From positions 87,716 through 151,715 of the forward strand of contig JABLTG010000024.1 of the NCBI GenBank assembly GCA_016618085.1: a DNA stretch of 64,000 nt. The letters are read 5' to 3'. The DNA comes from Neovahlkampfia damariscottae. Taxonomy: Eukaryota; Heterolobosea; Selenaionea; Neovahlkampfiida; Neovahlkampfiidae. Positions 32,241-43,029 of this stretch are shown here, piece after piece. Under the pieces are notes generated by a model. That model worked only from the letters and a program-made list of their open reading frames with translations. It did no database searches and had not been told where the DNA came from. Position 1 is the first letter of the stretch, and each line of letters opens with the position of its first letter. The position numbers were made by a program, and so were the translations under genes.

Positions 32241-34034
32241 ATGAAACGTGAAGCTCTTCGTTTGAAACCTGTGCACATTTTGATTAAATTATGCGAATAT
32301 CTTGGTATAGATCATAAAGGAAATAAAAATAAACAAGATTTAGAAAAATTGTTGGAGGATTTTGACGAAGAATCTTTCTTTACAGATAAACACAAAGTTA
32401 ACATTATCCAAACTCACAAAGTTGAAACTGACTTCGTAGATTTATTTTGTATTGGAAAAAAAACATGTACTTTGGACGTTGTGGAGGTAGTAACATTCAC
32501 TTGACCACCATAGAAAAGAATTCAAATTTTAAAAATTTAAACACAGAATATTACAAGTTTCAACGAGAATCATATTACAATTATACATCAAAAAAAGCTT
32601 ATATCTTTGAAAAAAATGAACTTTATTTTTTTTTATTGGCAGAAATTTTTTCACTTTGGATCATGAACTCCATCAGATTAATACTTTTCAAAAATTGGGT
32701 GAATTAGATTTATATGATAAAAAAGAACAATTTAAGCTTATAAAATCGACTGATGAAGATTTGGTATGGCTCATTTCTGACTGTAACAGATTATATACGT
32801 TCAATATTGAAACAAAGGAATTTGAATGGATCATGGACGCAGATGAGGGTCTTTTTGAACTTGAACATCATATGAAAGTTGATAATAAAATATATGCGAC
32901 TTGGATTCGAGCTGAAATATTTGATTTAGAGACAAACAAGATGTCTGTAATTCCAGAGATTACAAGTGTAAATAGATGCCAAACTTTTATTGTTGATAAA
33001 AAATATACTTTGCACTGGGAGATAAATTTGACATAAGTTCATATGAAGTTCCTGTTTATGATTCTGAATTAGGGATCTGCAAGAAATTCTATCTTAGACC
33101 ACCAGATTTGGCAAATTTATTTTTTATTGAAGATGATTTCATTTTTATATTGGATTTCTACTCTCAGATTATTTATCAAGGAAAATTCAAAGAAATTGAA
33201 AGTTTTTCATCCATTGTCAAAAAACCACAGTTTTCTGATGTAGAAATTATTTTAAATGGAATGAAGAAATTTTATTCACACAAGTTCATTTTGTCAAAAT
33301 TTACGAATTTAGATATGTCAAAGGAGAAAATATATATTGATATGAATGGGAATATATTCATGAAATTCATTGAATATGCTTATACAGGCTGCACGGAACT
33401 TAACAAAAAAGAAATAGATGAAATTTCGAAACAGTTTGGATTGGAAATTCAAAATTTTGTACAATTTCAAAAAATATATTCAAAAATTTATGATGATCAA
33501 GAATATACTGATTTTATTATCAAATCAGAAAATGGTAAAGAAATCAAATGTCACAAAATTTTACTGGGTTTTCAATCTGAGTATTTAAAGTCTATAGTTG
33601 AAGAAAAATCTGAAATTGAACTTAAACGAATTCCATATGACGCTTTAAGTGCTATTATCAAAATTTTTTACACTAAAAAAATTGAAACTCAATCTGCAGA
33701 GGAAGTCATTGATTTGTTCAAATATTCCAGAATTTTGAAGAATTCTTCAATGAAAACTTTATTCATATCAACCTTGTTCTCATTACTAAATTTAAAGAAT
33801 GTTTTTGCAATTCACAAATTTGCCATTGAAGAAAATATTTCCTCATTGAAAAAGAAAACAATTGAATTATTAAAGAAGAAATATTCCTTGAAGGAGATTT
33901 GTGAATTATTTTTATCATTTTCAGATGATTTATTTTCATTTCGACTCTTTGAAAAACTTGAAGAAAAACATGATGACTTCAAAACGGACATTGAAATTGA
34001 TGAAGAACCAAAATCAAAAAAGAGAAAAATGTAA
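32241..34034 (+). pseudogene. Double-BTB gene with three single-base frameshifts
   Basis: Paralogue of the BTB genes at 13.3-15.1 and 34.9-36.6 kb: N-terminal LIKLCEYLGI helix pair, beta-rich middle, BTB at about 33220-33410 (FSDVEIIL, KFILSKFT), second BTB at about 33500-33700, and a terminal SKKRKM. The frame breaks at 32456-32463 (eight A), 32626-32634 (nine T) and 32998-33003 (six A). At each point adding one base to the run restores the family frame. Everything after 33005 is open. This is either a young pseudogene or homopolymer under-calling; three identical errors in one gene and none in neighbours of equal A/T richness leaves both possible. A CCAATCA box lies 19-25 bp before the ATG. 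Confidence 0.65.
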
Positions 34035-34227
34035 ATTTCAACTTTTGATTTCAAAATAAATTAATATAAAGATATAAAGTCTTTGTGTCAAAAATTTGGA
34101 TTTTTTTCATCAACCATTTTCTTTCTAGTTCAGTCATTGTTAAAATACGAAGAACAGGTATGAATACTCTACCTTCAGGATTCAGATTGTCAAAAACTAC
34201 ACCGCTCATCCATCGTTCAGCAAACAG

Positions 34228-34689
34228 TCAGGTGTACCAAGGAAAATTTAACGGATTATTTTCATCAATATTATTTTCACTTGAAAAAGTAAAGTTAAAC
34301 ATAATATTATATGCAGAAATTTCTCTGATGAATTTGAAATATTGTTTTGATTTCCGTTCAATTTCTTTATCATTTTGTAATTCCTCAGATGCATATTTAA
34401 GTGAATAACCATCAAGTTTCACTGCTTCCAAAATGAATTGTTTATCCTCTTTTAATTCTTTGGATGCACATTCAAGTGAATAACCATCCTGTTTAACTGC
34501 TTCCAAAACTACTTCTTTATTGTTTCTTAATTCCTTGGATGCATATTTAAGAACTTCACCATCCTCTTTTACTGCTTCCGAAACTATTTCTTTATCATTT
34601 TTTACTTCCTCTGATGCATGTTTAAAATAATAACCACCATATTGTATTACTTTTTCGATAACTTCTTGTTTTTCTTCTTTTGAAACCAT
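34228..34689 (-). CDS. DUF4116 repeat protein, copy 1
   Basis: Single exon, 153 residues, built from about four 25-residue helical repeats with core EVVLEAVKQDGYSL then (E/K)YASKEL (DUF4116), followed by a shared C-terminal segment (KSKQYFKFIREISAYN, NFTFSSENN). Function of the family is unknown. The last 115 bp of the gene are nearly identical to the end of the gene at 59.8 kb, so the two are recent duplicates. It lies between two BTB genes. Confidence 0.75.
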   Translation of the reverse strand: MVSKEEKQEVIEKVIQYGGYYFKHASEEVKNDKEIVSEAVKEDGEVLKYASKELRNNKEVVLEAVKQDGYSLECASKELKEDKQFILEAVKLDGYSLKYASEELQNDKEIERKSKQYFKFIREISAYNIMFNFTFSSENNIDENNPLNFPWYT

Positions 34690-34867
34690 TGTTATTGGAT
34701 AAAAATGAAAAATTCTTACAACACTGAACCCAACAAGTCCACTTTTTTTCTAAAAATCCAAGGATTTGATTGGATAACCGAAAAATTAAAAAAAAAATTT
34801 GACAGAATTTGAAGTTTTCCTGAAAGAGAAAGAGAGTTCTAGGGTATTTGCAAAACGAAAAATTTGA

Positions 34868-34874
34868 CCAATCA
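34868..34874 (+). promoter_or_regulatory. CCAAT box of third BTB gene
   Basis: CCAATCA 8-14 bp before the ATG at 34882. Confidence 0.5.
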
Positions 34875-34881
34875 ATTGTGA

Positions 34882-36609
34882 ATGAAGTTTGGTTCAACAG
34901 AAAATTTGGAAGTGTGTTCATTGCTTCAAATATGTGAATATTTTCAACTAAGTCATACAGAGAATCTCAGTAAACAAGAATTAATCAAAAAACTTAAAGA
35001 ATTTGATGAGCAGAGTTTTTTCAATAAAAGAAATTCTGTGTTCATCCAAGAAGAAATTCAAATTAAAACAGAAGTGACCAAAAAGGAATTTTATTACATT
35101 GGAAAAAATTATATTTATATTGGCGGTATGAATTCAGTGAATTTTGAATTGACAAGGATAAACTTAGAAAATTGTTATTGTGAAAATTATCAATTTAAAG
35201 TTCAAGTTATGGATCCTGGAACGAGTCAAACTGTTTTACAAATACCAGAATCAATATTTGAGTACGATGATGAACTTTATTATTTGTCCAATAATTCAAT
35301 TTTTCATTTTCAAATTCAAGAACATCCTTGGGTAAATTTGTTCTATGATTTATGTGATTGTGGTTCATCAAATTTTGAAAAATTATATATGATAGAATCT
35401 TCAGTTAATAAAGATGAAATTTGGTTGATTTCATCAAAAAAAATTTCAACATTCAATATGCAGACCAAAAAATTTTCGAAGAAACAACAACATCGATTGG
35501 GGGCACATCTAAACAAAAAAATGGTCAGAATAGATCAGAGAATATATATTATACATAAAGAAATTCTTATTTATGATTATATTCAAAAAACATTTACAAT
35601 TCCAGAGTTATCTCACCTCACAGATTTTGTTTTTGTTCACAAAGAGAAGAAACTTTATTTTTTCATTCAAAATTCATTCAATATTGAAATTGATTGTTCA
35701 GAAGTTAGAATATATGATACTGACACACATTTAATCAAAAGATACTTTCTCAAGAAATTAATCATTTCTGAGGCTTTATTTATTTCAAATTGTAATTTTT
35801 TTATTTTGATGAACGAAATTATTTTAAAAACAAAGCTATATGATATAAATAAGTTTTCTTCAATCATAAGAACACCAAAATATTTTGATTTCACAATACA
35901 ATTGACTCCAAACAAATCATTTTATTTTGATAAATTTGTACTTTCGAAATTCACCACATTGAACCTCACAAAGAAAAAATTGAAAATTAAAATGAATGAA
36001 AATATATTAGAAAAAGCAGCAAAGTTCATGTATGATGGATATATAGAACTCAATGAACATGAATTACAAGAAATTCAATGTTTTCTTGGGATTCTATTTG
36101 TTGATTCAAAACAACATTCCACTATTTGGAAATCAATATTTGAATCTGGTGAATTCTCGGATTTTACAATCATATGCAATGATAATAAACAGATAAAATG
36201 CCATAAAACAGTTTTAGCTTTCAACAGTTTATTTTTTGATGAAAATATTTCAAACAAAGAAAATCGAATGATTCTTCAAGAAGTACCATTTGAAGTAATG
36301 TATTTAATCATTAAATACTTTTATTTGAAATCAATAGAATCCGAAGATATCCGAATGGTGATTCGAATATTTCATTTTTCAAAGTTTTTGGTCATACCAA
36401 ACTTTGAATTTATTCTATTGGAAAAAATGATCAATTTGATGAATCCTAAAAATTCCTTTGCACTATTAAAATTTGGAAAAGATGAAAAAATTACAATACT
36501 GCAGAAGAAAGCTGAGACGATGATCAAACAGAATTATTCAATGAAAGAAATATGTGAATTATTCTTATCATTAAATTCAGAGTTATTTAGCTTTGATTCA
36601 ATTGAATAA
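34882..36609 (+). CDS. Double-BTB protein, third paralogue
   Basis: Single intact exon, 575 residues. Same order as the 13.3 kb gene: N-terminal SAP-like helix pair (LLQICEYFQL, KQELIKKL), beta-rich middle with many Tyr/Phe strands, a first BTB at about 330-400 (FDFTIQLT, KFVLSKFT), a second at about 415-490 (FSDFTIICND, CHKTVLAF) and a BACK-like tail. Unlike its relatives it lacks the terminal KKRK stretch. Introns are absent from all three family members although most neighbours have them. Confidence 0.8.
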   Translation: MKFGSTENLEVCSLLQICEYFQLSHTENLSKQELIKKLKEFDEQSFFNKRNSVFIQEEIQIKTEVTKKEFYYIGKNYIYIGGMNSVNFELTRINLENCYCENYQFKVQVMDPGTSQTVLQIPESIFEYDDELYYLSNNSIFHFQIQEHPWVNLFYDLCDCGSSNFEKLYMIESSVNKDEIWLISSKKISTFNMQTKKFSKKQQHRLGAHLNKKMVRIDQRIYIIHKEILIYDYIQKTFTIPELSHLTDFVFVHKEKKLYFFIQNSFNIEIDCSEVRIYDTDTHLIKRYFLKKLIISEALFISNCNFFILMNEIILKTKLYDINKFSSIIRTPKYFDFTIQLTPNKSFYFDKFVLSKFTTLNLTKKKLKIKMNENILEKAAKFMYDGYIELNEHELQEIQCFLGILFVDSKQHSTIWKSIFESGEFSDFTIICNDNKQIKCHKTVLAFNSLFFDENISNKENRMILQEVPFEVMYLIIKYFYLKSIESEDIRMVIRIFHFSKFLVIPNFEFILLEKMINLMNPKNSFALLKFGKDEKITILQKKAETMIKQNYSMKEICELFLSLNSELFSFDSIE

Positions 36610-36747
36610 CAAGAGCACTGATAGATTGCTCTTTTTTGCAGACTCACCATTAAATTTCGGAAAAATGGATTCCAAAATATGATTGGAAGAGAATTTATAA
36701 ATAGAGCAGTCTTTGATTGGTTCAACGTCGTCCAATTGCTCTCAAGA

Positions 36748-37047
36748 ATGGTCAAAACATTTGCTTACGTTCAAAACGAAGTCTCTCAAGGTGTCAACAG
36801 TGTTCGGGTTTTCATCAACAAAAACTCCTATACTCTTACAGAAGGTATTGGTTATTTTAGATTGATCAGCTTTACTTTAAATACACTTCAAGGATCAGTT
36901 GTTCACACTGAAAAAACCCCAGGAAAAGTTTCTCAACACAAAAATGTTCAAACTCATTATACTGAATACATGCATTTAGTTGATATTCCTGCTGACGAAA
37001 AGACAGTAGTTGATTCAATCCTTCAAGCTGGTTTTAAAAAAGTTTAA
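36748..37047 (+). CDS. Small uncharacterised protein
   Basis: Single exon, 99 residues, mixed alpha/beta with no membrane segment; no family recognised. The ATG at 36748 (MVKTFAYVQN) is preferred because a TGATTGG box lies 28-34 bp upstream; the frame stays open to 36679. Confidence 0.6.
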   Translation: MVKTFAYVQNEVSQGVNSVRVFINKNSYTLTEGIGYFRLISFTLNTLQGSVVHTEKTPGKVSQHKNVQTHYTEYMHLVDIPADEKTVVDSILQAGFKKV

Positions 37048-37332
37048 ATAAAAATTAAATTAATATTGGCACTCAAATCATATGTTACTGATCATTGTCC
37101 AAGAACGTTCTCAAGAATTGGATACTTTTCAGATCCATAAAAGGAAATTTTTCTTTCTTGTTTTAAATGTTGAATGTTGAAATCAAATTTGAATTTTCTC
37201 TCAGAAAATATAGAAAAAATAAAAGAACGAATCATTTTTTACAGCGGAAATGGAAATAAATGATTGGCCAAAAAACATAAGCGAAATCCATATCATTGGT
37301 CTGTTTTCTTCCAACGGGTCATCTCTTCAATC

Positions 37333-39658
37333 ATGTCGATAATCCAAAGAATCAACCAAGAAAATGAAAGTGTTTGGATACAAATGGGTAATACCAAATA
37401 ATTTCCATTAAAAAAAAAAGGAAAACTTTGTGAACAGATGAACGACGTTGATAAAGCTTTGTATGCTTATGAACATGTTTTGAAATATAATCATTTCAAC
37501 ATTCAAGCTTTAAGTCAAATAGCTTCTATCCATAGATCTAAAGACCAATTTCAAAAAGCAGTTGAATTTTATCAAAAAGCTTTAGCAGTTGAAAGTTCAA
37601 ATTATGAAGTGTGGTGTGCTTTAGGTTTGAAAAACTTTTTTTTTAATTAATTTTTTTAAAGGTCATTGTTTTCTTATGATGGATGATTTGAATAAAGCTT
37701 ATACAGCATATCATCAAGCTTTACATAGTGCAAAAATGAATAATAACATGAAGGTAATTTTTTTTTTTTTTTTTGATTTTTTTTTAAATAGCAAGACCCA
37801 CATCTTTGGTATGGTATTGGTATTTTATATGAAAGATATGGTTCATTGGAAAATGCTGAAGAAGCATTTACTTCTGTGCTCAAAAAAGATCCAAGGTAAG
37901 AATTATCACTTAAAAATTAACTTTTTTTGAAGTTTTGAAAAAGGAAATGAAATATACTTTAGACTTGGAATTGTTTATAAACAGCAACAAAAATATGATA
38001 AAAGTTTAGAAGTAACAAAAAACAAAGTTAAAATTTATTTTTTTTTAAAGTGCTTTAAATACATATTACAAAATCCTCCGAAACCTTTAAGTAAAGGAGA
38101 TATTTGGTTTCAAATTGGTCATGTACATGAATTGAAAAAAGACGTAAAAAAAAAAAAATTTAAATTCACATTCAAAAAGTATAATGAAGCTAAAAATTCT
38201 TATGAAAATGTTTTACAATTTAACCCAAATCATGGTAAAGTACTTCAACAATTAGGTTGGTTATATCATCAAAATTCACAATTTCAATCAACTGACCAAG
38301 CAATTGTTTACTTACAAAAATCTGTGGACACTGGTAAGTTTCTATTCAACAAAAAATTAATTTTTTTTTTAGATCCAGCAGATGGTCAGTCATGGTATCT
38401 TCTTGGTAGATGTTACATGAGGTTTGTAAATAAAAAGTTTAACAAAGTTTTGAAAAGTCTTCAAAAATATAAATTAGCTTATGATGCTTACCAACAAGCA
38501 GTTTTTCGTGATGCTAGAAATCCAACATTTTGGTGTTCCATTGGTGTTTTATATTATCAAATTAATCAATACAGAGATGCTTTAGATGCTTATAGTCGTG
38601 CTATTAGATTAGACCCATATCTCTCTGAAGTGTGGTATGATTTAGGAACACTTTATGAATCATGTAGTCAAGTATCAGATGCATTAGATGCATATCAAAG
38701 AGCTGCTGAACTTGATTCAAAAAATCAACATATTCAACACAGATTAGCAATGTTAAAGAGTCAAGCAGGTTCAATTAAAAAACCAGAGACACAAACTTTA
38801 CAACCAATCAGTTTAAGTGTTCCTCAAGAACAATTACAAAGACCGCTTCAACAACAACAACAACAACAACAACAGCAACAGCAACAACCTCAACTTGGTC
38901 AATTCGGACAAGGTGGTAATTTTCATGTTCCAATTCAACCAAAAGCTGGAATGAGTTTACCATTTCAACAACAAGTTAAAATGAATCCAGGATTTGGTCA
39001 ACAACCAAGAATGCAACAAAATCCAATGCAACAAAATATGAATAGAAGACCTCAAGGATTTCAAATGAATCAACCTCCAACATCATATAACTCTGGTTAT
39101 TCACAAAATTTTAATAGTTCTTATATTCAACCAAGTTTTCAAAAACCAAAGTTAATGTCAACATTTCAACCAAATCAAATGTCAAATTCATCACCAATTG
39201 GTTATTCATCAAATCATTCAAATAGTTATAATCCAACCAATAATTCATCTCAAAGTCCAATGATGTCATCTCCTCAAAGTTATCCAACTTTTAATCAACT
39301 TCAAGCACAACAAAATCAAATATCAAATCAATCAACTTCATCACAACAAAATCAAATTCCAAATCAATCAACAAATCAAAGTGGTGGTAGTGGAGGTTCA
39401 TTTGGTTCTTCATCAAATGAAGAAAATTCAAAAAAAAGAACTTTACCAACTGATTCACCAATTCCATCATCTATTGAAAAAAAACAAAAACAAGATCCAG
39501 TTATTGAAACTATTCCTGAAGAAGATGAAATTCCTGAAGAAGAAGAAGAAGAAGAACAAATTCAATTGCCTCCTTTGACTATTACTGAAAATAAAGAAAC
39601 AAATGTCGAAGAAAAAAAAAGTGAAGAAACTAAATTACCACCAATTCAAGATGAATAA
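37333..39658 (+). CDS. CYC8: CYC8/SSN6-type TPR corepressor
   Basis: TPR subunit of a Tup1-Cyc8-type transcriptional corepressor. Nine exons: 37333-37387, 37421-37624, 37662-37753, 37792-37895, 37933-38011, 38051-38143, 38180-38333, 38373-38421, 38458-39658; eight introns of 33-39 nt; 676 residues. About ten TPRs, with near-universal blocks such as GDIWFQIGHV, KVLQQLGWLYHQ, PTFWCSIGVLYYQINQYRDA and SEVWYDLGTLYESC. After residue 400 the protein is Gln/Asn/Ser-rich with a 13-Gln run, then an acidic tail. All splice junctions restore TPR register. No Tup1 gene is visible in this window. CCAAT-type boxes lie at 37261-37267 and about 37296. Confidence 0.93.
38849..38887 (+). repeat. CAA/CAG tract encoding 13 Gln
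   Basis: Thirteen consecutive Gln codons, mostly CAA with CAG interruptions near the 3' end, in the disordered half of the CYC8 gene. Length variation between strains is likely. Confidence 0.95.
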
Positions 39659-39689
39659 ATTTTTCTTTTTCCTTTTCCTTTTTTTTTAT

Positions 39690-39696
39690 CCAATCA
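39690..39696 (+). promoter_or_regulatory. CCAAT box of RAE1
   Basis: CCAATCA 31-37 bp before the ATG, in a 68-bp intergenic gap otherwise made of T-rich runs. Confidence 0.5.
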
Positions 39697-39726
39697 TTTT
39701 TTTTTACTCCTGCAGTCATTGGAAAA

Positions 39727-40806
39727 ATGTCATCAACTCAGGCTTCTTTAAGTTCTGCTATAACTTGTGTTACTTGGTGTCCAAATGAAGATAGTCATTT
39801 GTACTATGGTTCATGGAACAAAACAGTAATATTGTTTTTTCTTAAACTTTCAGATTGGACTTGTTGACATAGAAAAAGAAGTTGAATCTTCAACTTTTGG
39901 ATCACCTACAAATTCGTCTACAGTTGCTCAAAATCAATTTTCTTTCCCAGTTCTCGATGTTTCAGCAAAAGATGTAAAAAAAAAAAATTAATTTTTAGAA
40001 AAGCAGTGTTTTTGTCGGAACTTGTGGAAATAAAATATACTGTTGGAACCCAGAAAAAAATTATAAAGATGAAGTTGGAACTCATAATTCAGGTGTAAAA
40101 TGTGTTAAATGGCTTCATACTGCAGATGCTTTATTAACAGGAAGTTGGGATCAAAGCTGTAAAATTTGGGACTTCAAACAACAAGATACATCAACAAATA
40201 TTGATGTTGGAGGAAAAGTTTATTCTCTTGATTCCAAAGGAGATTTATTTGTTGTTGCAACATCAGAAAACAAAATCAAAACTTTTGATTTGAGAAAAAC
40301 AGATGCTCCAATGAAAGTTGAAGATTCACCTTTAAGAATGCAATTGAGATGCATTAGTATTTTTTCAGATTTAAAAGGTTATGTTGTTGGTTCTATTGAA
40401 GGAAGATGTGGTATTCAATATTTTGATGATACTACAAAGAATTTCTGTTTCAAATGTCATAGAGTGAATGAAAATGTTTATCCAGTTAATTCAATAGATT
40501 TTCATCCAACATTAAACACATTTGTTACTTGTGGAGGTGGTAAGACGTTCTTTTTTTTTAATTGATTTTTCAAAAGATTTCATGTACGCCAATTGGGATA
40601 AAGATGCAAAAAAAAGACTATTTCATCAAGATTTAGGATTTGGTTATGGTTATACTACAGCAAAATTCAATGAAAATGGAGATAAAATGGCAATTGCTTC
40701 TTCCTATGATTTTTCTCAGGGTTACACTCCTCAAGTGAATCGTAAATCAACTTTATTGACAGTGAATGTTCAATTGAAGAATGTGACACCTTGGAAGCTC
40801 AAATAA
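39727..40806 (+). CDS. RAE1: mRNA export factor RAE1/GLE2
   Basis: WD40 nuclear-pore-associated mRNA export factor. Four exons: 39727-39825, 39854-39973, 39999-40539, 40577-40806; introns 28, 25 and 37 nt; 329 residues. Family hallmarks: SSAITCVTWCP start, GTHNSGVKCVKW, LLTGSWDQSCKIWD, GSIEGRCGIQYF, FKCHR, FHPTLNTFVTCGG, WDKDAKKRL and ASSYDFSQG. The second intron, placed by both reading frame and homology, is only 25 nt; no other acceptor keeps the frame. Confidence 0.92.
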
Positions 40807-41018
40807 TAAATTTTTATTCATTCAAAATTGAAAAAATTATTTTCAAAAAGAGAAGAAATTCATAAATTTAGAAAAATATTTCCTTCTGTAATTGGTGAAA
40901 TTCAAGAATTTTCCATTTTTGGTGAAATTTTTTTTACCCAAATTTGAATCTAAAATCTGCAATAAAAGAGGAAAATCAGAGAGAAATCACATCCAAAACA
41001 TAAAAAAAAACACATCAA

Positions 41019-41982
41019 ATGTCCTCTAAAGTCTCCAAAAACCCTTTATCAAACGCTCTTCAATCATTAACAATTGATGATTTGACACAAGAAATTGACC
41101 CAAGAATTGCTTACTTTGTCACATCAGATAAAACAGTTGAAGACTGTATTCAAGTAAAAATATAACAAAAAAACTAATTTTAAGTATCTGACTGATAAAA
41201 AAATCCTTGCATGTCCTGCTGTTGATGACAAAAAAAAAGTAGTTGGGATGGTTGATGTCTTTGATATTTTATCGACACTCATTGAACTCATGCCTGAAGA
41301 AAAAGATTTAAAAGATGAAGATGCATTAGAAAGATCATATCGTGCAGTGAATTTGAAAAAAATCACAGAAGTACTCAATAAATCAGGAAAAAACCCATGT
41401 GAACCAATGTATCACAATACACCTGCTCTTGAAATGATTTCAATGTTTGCTGATGGATTACACAGAGTACCAGTATTAGATGATAAAGAAGATTTGATCG
41501 TTACAGTTTCACAAAGTTTAGTTGTTAAATATTTGACAAAAGAAATGAAATCAAAAGATGAAATGATTGAATTTGGAAAGAAATCACTTTCAGAATTATT
41601 TTTAGGAAAAGTACAAGTTAAAGCATTAAAATCATCAGATTCAGTTTTAAAAGCATTCAAAATCATGAACAAACACGGTTTTTCATCAATCCCAATTGTT
41701 GGAGATGATGATCAAATTGTTGGAAATTTCAGCAATTCAGATGTCAAAGGATTTTGTAAAGAATCAATTCCTTCATTTTTTCAAACAATCGGATTTTATT
41801 TAGAAAAACAATCAGAACAAGCATTAAAACCTGTTACTTGCAAAGCTGATGATTCACTTGTTTCTGTAATGGAAAAATTATCTTCAGGTCCACATAGAGT
41901 ATGGGTTGTAGATGAAAAGAATCGTCCAGTTAGTGTTGTTTCAATGACTGATATTTTTAAACTTTTAAGAGATCATCAATAA
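41019..41982 (+). CDS. Four-CBS protein, AMPK-gamma/SNF4-like
   Basis: Two exons, 41019-41153 and 41185-41982 (31-nt intron); 310 residues. Four CBS motifs are arranged as two Bateman pairs: ILACPAVDDKKKVVGMVDVFDI, then HRVPVLDD, GFSSIPIVGDDDQIVGNFSNSD and HRVWVVDEKNRPVSVVSMTDI. This is the layout of AMPK-gamma, which senses adenine nucleotides, and of related plant proteins. Nucleotide-binding residues cannot be confirmed by eye. No kinase subunit is nearby. Confidence 0.82.
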
Positions 41983-42207
41983 ATTTTGATTTTAAATTAC
42001 TTTGAAATTTTGTTGTTAAAAATCTACAAACACCTGTTGGATCTGATAGTGAAACTGTTTATACCAAAAAACAAATTCAAAAGAAATTTAAAATAACTTT
42101 GTTTCTCAGTTTTGGTTTTAAAATAAACGTTTGAACGTTGAATATGTTGTTTGAACCCAATCATTGATTGACAGATCCAAAAATGATGAAGTTCAGGATT
42201 TTGAGAT

Positions 42208-43029
42208 TCAATATCTTAATATTTCAAAGAATTTATATTTTATTTGTAAATTCAATCTTTTCGCTTGTTTACCTTTGAATGCTAATCCTAATTTTATTAC
42301 ACTTTTTATTTGTTCATACTGACGAATTTCAGTTGAATACAAATTATCATCAATTTGTTTGATTGCATTTTTTGATAAATTTTCTGATTCATCATATCTT
42401 CCAAGTCCACTTTTTCTATAGGAATGAATAATGTGAGTATCATTTAAACTTGCAATAAGTCCAAGGAAAAATAAATGATAACTCTTTTCTTTCTCTTGAT
42501 TTCCAAAATCATGATAACTTGATGTAAAAATTAAATAATCTGTTAATTCTTTTGTAAATTTTTCAATATCTTCATCTAATAAACTTTGAATGAAAGAATG
42601 ATATTTTTGTTCACCCATTTCATCATTGAACCATTCTTTAATCATCTTTTTAAAAAATGCATTCACCTCTTTATTTGGAATGATGAGATATTTTCCTTGA
42701 TGTTCTTTCAAATATTTTCCATTTTCAATTTTTGAAATTTTACAATCTTCAAATATTCCTTTTGTTTCTTTGTTTAGAACAGAAGAAGAAAAGAAATTTT
42801 GAATCATGGACATATTAAGTGTCTTTCCCCATCTTCTTGGATGTGTAATTATAACTACTTTTGATAAATCATCTTTTAATTCTTTAATCATCAAAGTTTT
42901 GTCAACATAAAGCATATCTTTGTCTTCAACAATTTTTCTGAAATCATCAACACCAATTGGTGGTATTTTTTTGGAATAAAAATTAAATTTTTTGAAATGC
43001 AACAACTTGTTGAACTTATTCAAAAACAT
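42208..43029 (-). CDS. AAA-ATPase_like/DUF1703 protein with internal deletions
   Basis: Single exon, 273 residues, where relatives have about 500-570. The N-terminal domain begins as expected (DDFRKIVEDKDMLYVDKT, Walker A variant HPRRWGKT), but soon after EDCKISK it jumps to IPNKEVNAFFKKMI, which belongs to the end of the ATPase module. The nuclease module then begins (SYHLFFLGL) and reads SGLGRYD, after which relatives have an (I/V)xEFK catalytic strand; here it is missing and the sequence resumes in the C-terminal helix. Two in-frame deletions thus remove Walker B and the nuclease centre. The frame is open, so it may be expressed but should be inactive. A TGATTGG box is 13-19 bp before the ATG. 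Confidence 0.7.
   Translation of the reverse strand: MFLNKFNKLLHFKKFNFYSKKIPPIGVDDFRKIVEDKDMLYVDKTLMIKELKDDLSKVVIITHPRRWGKTLNMSMIQNFFSSSVLNKETKGIFEDCKISKIENGKYLKEHQGKYLIIPNKEVNAFFKKMIKEWFNDEMGEQKYHSFIQSLLDEDIEKFTKELTDYLIFTSSYHDFGNQEKEKSYHLFFLGLIASLNDTHIIHSYRKSGLGRYDESENLSKNAIKQIDDNLYSTEIRQYEQIKSVIKLGLAFKGKQAKRLNLQIKYKFFEILRY

Noticed and set aside
39381-39788. Extra plus-strand frames at the end of the CYC8 gene
   Set aside because: Out-of-phase reading of Gln/Asn/Glu-rich codons; no start context.
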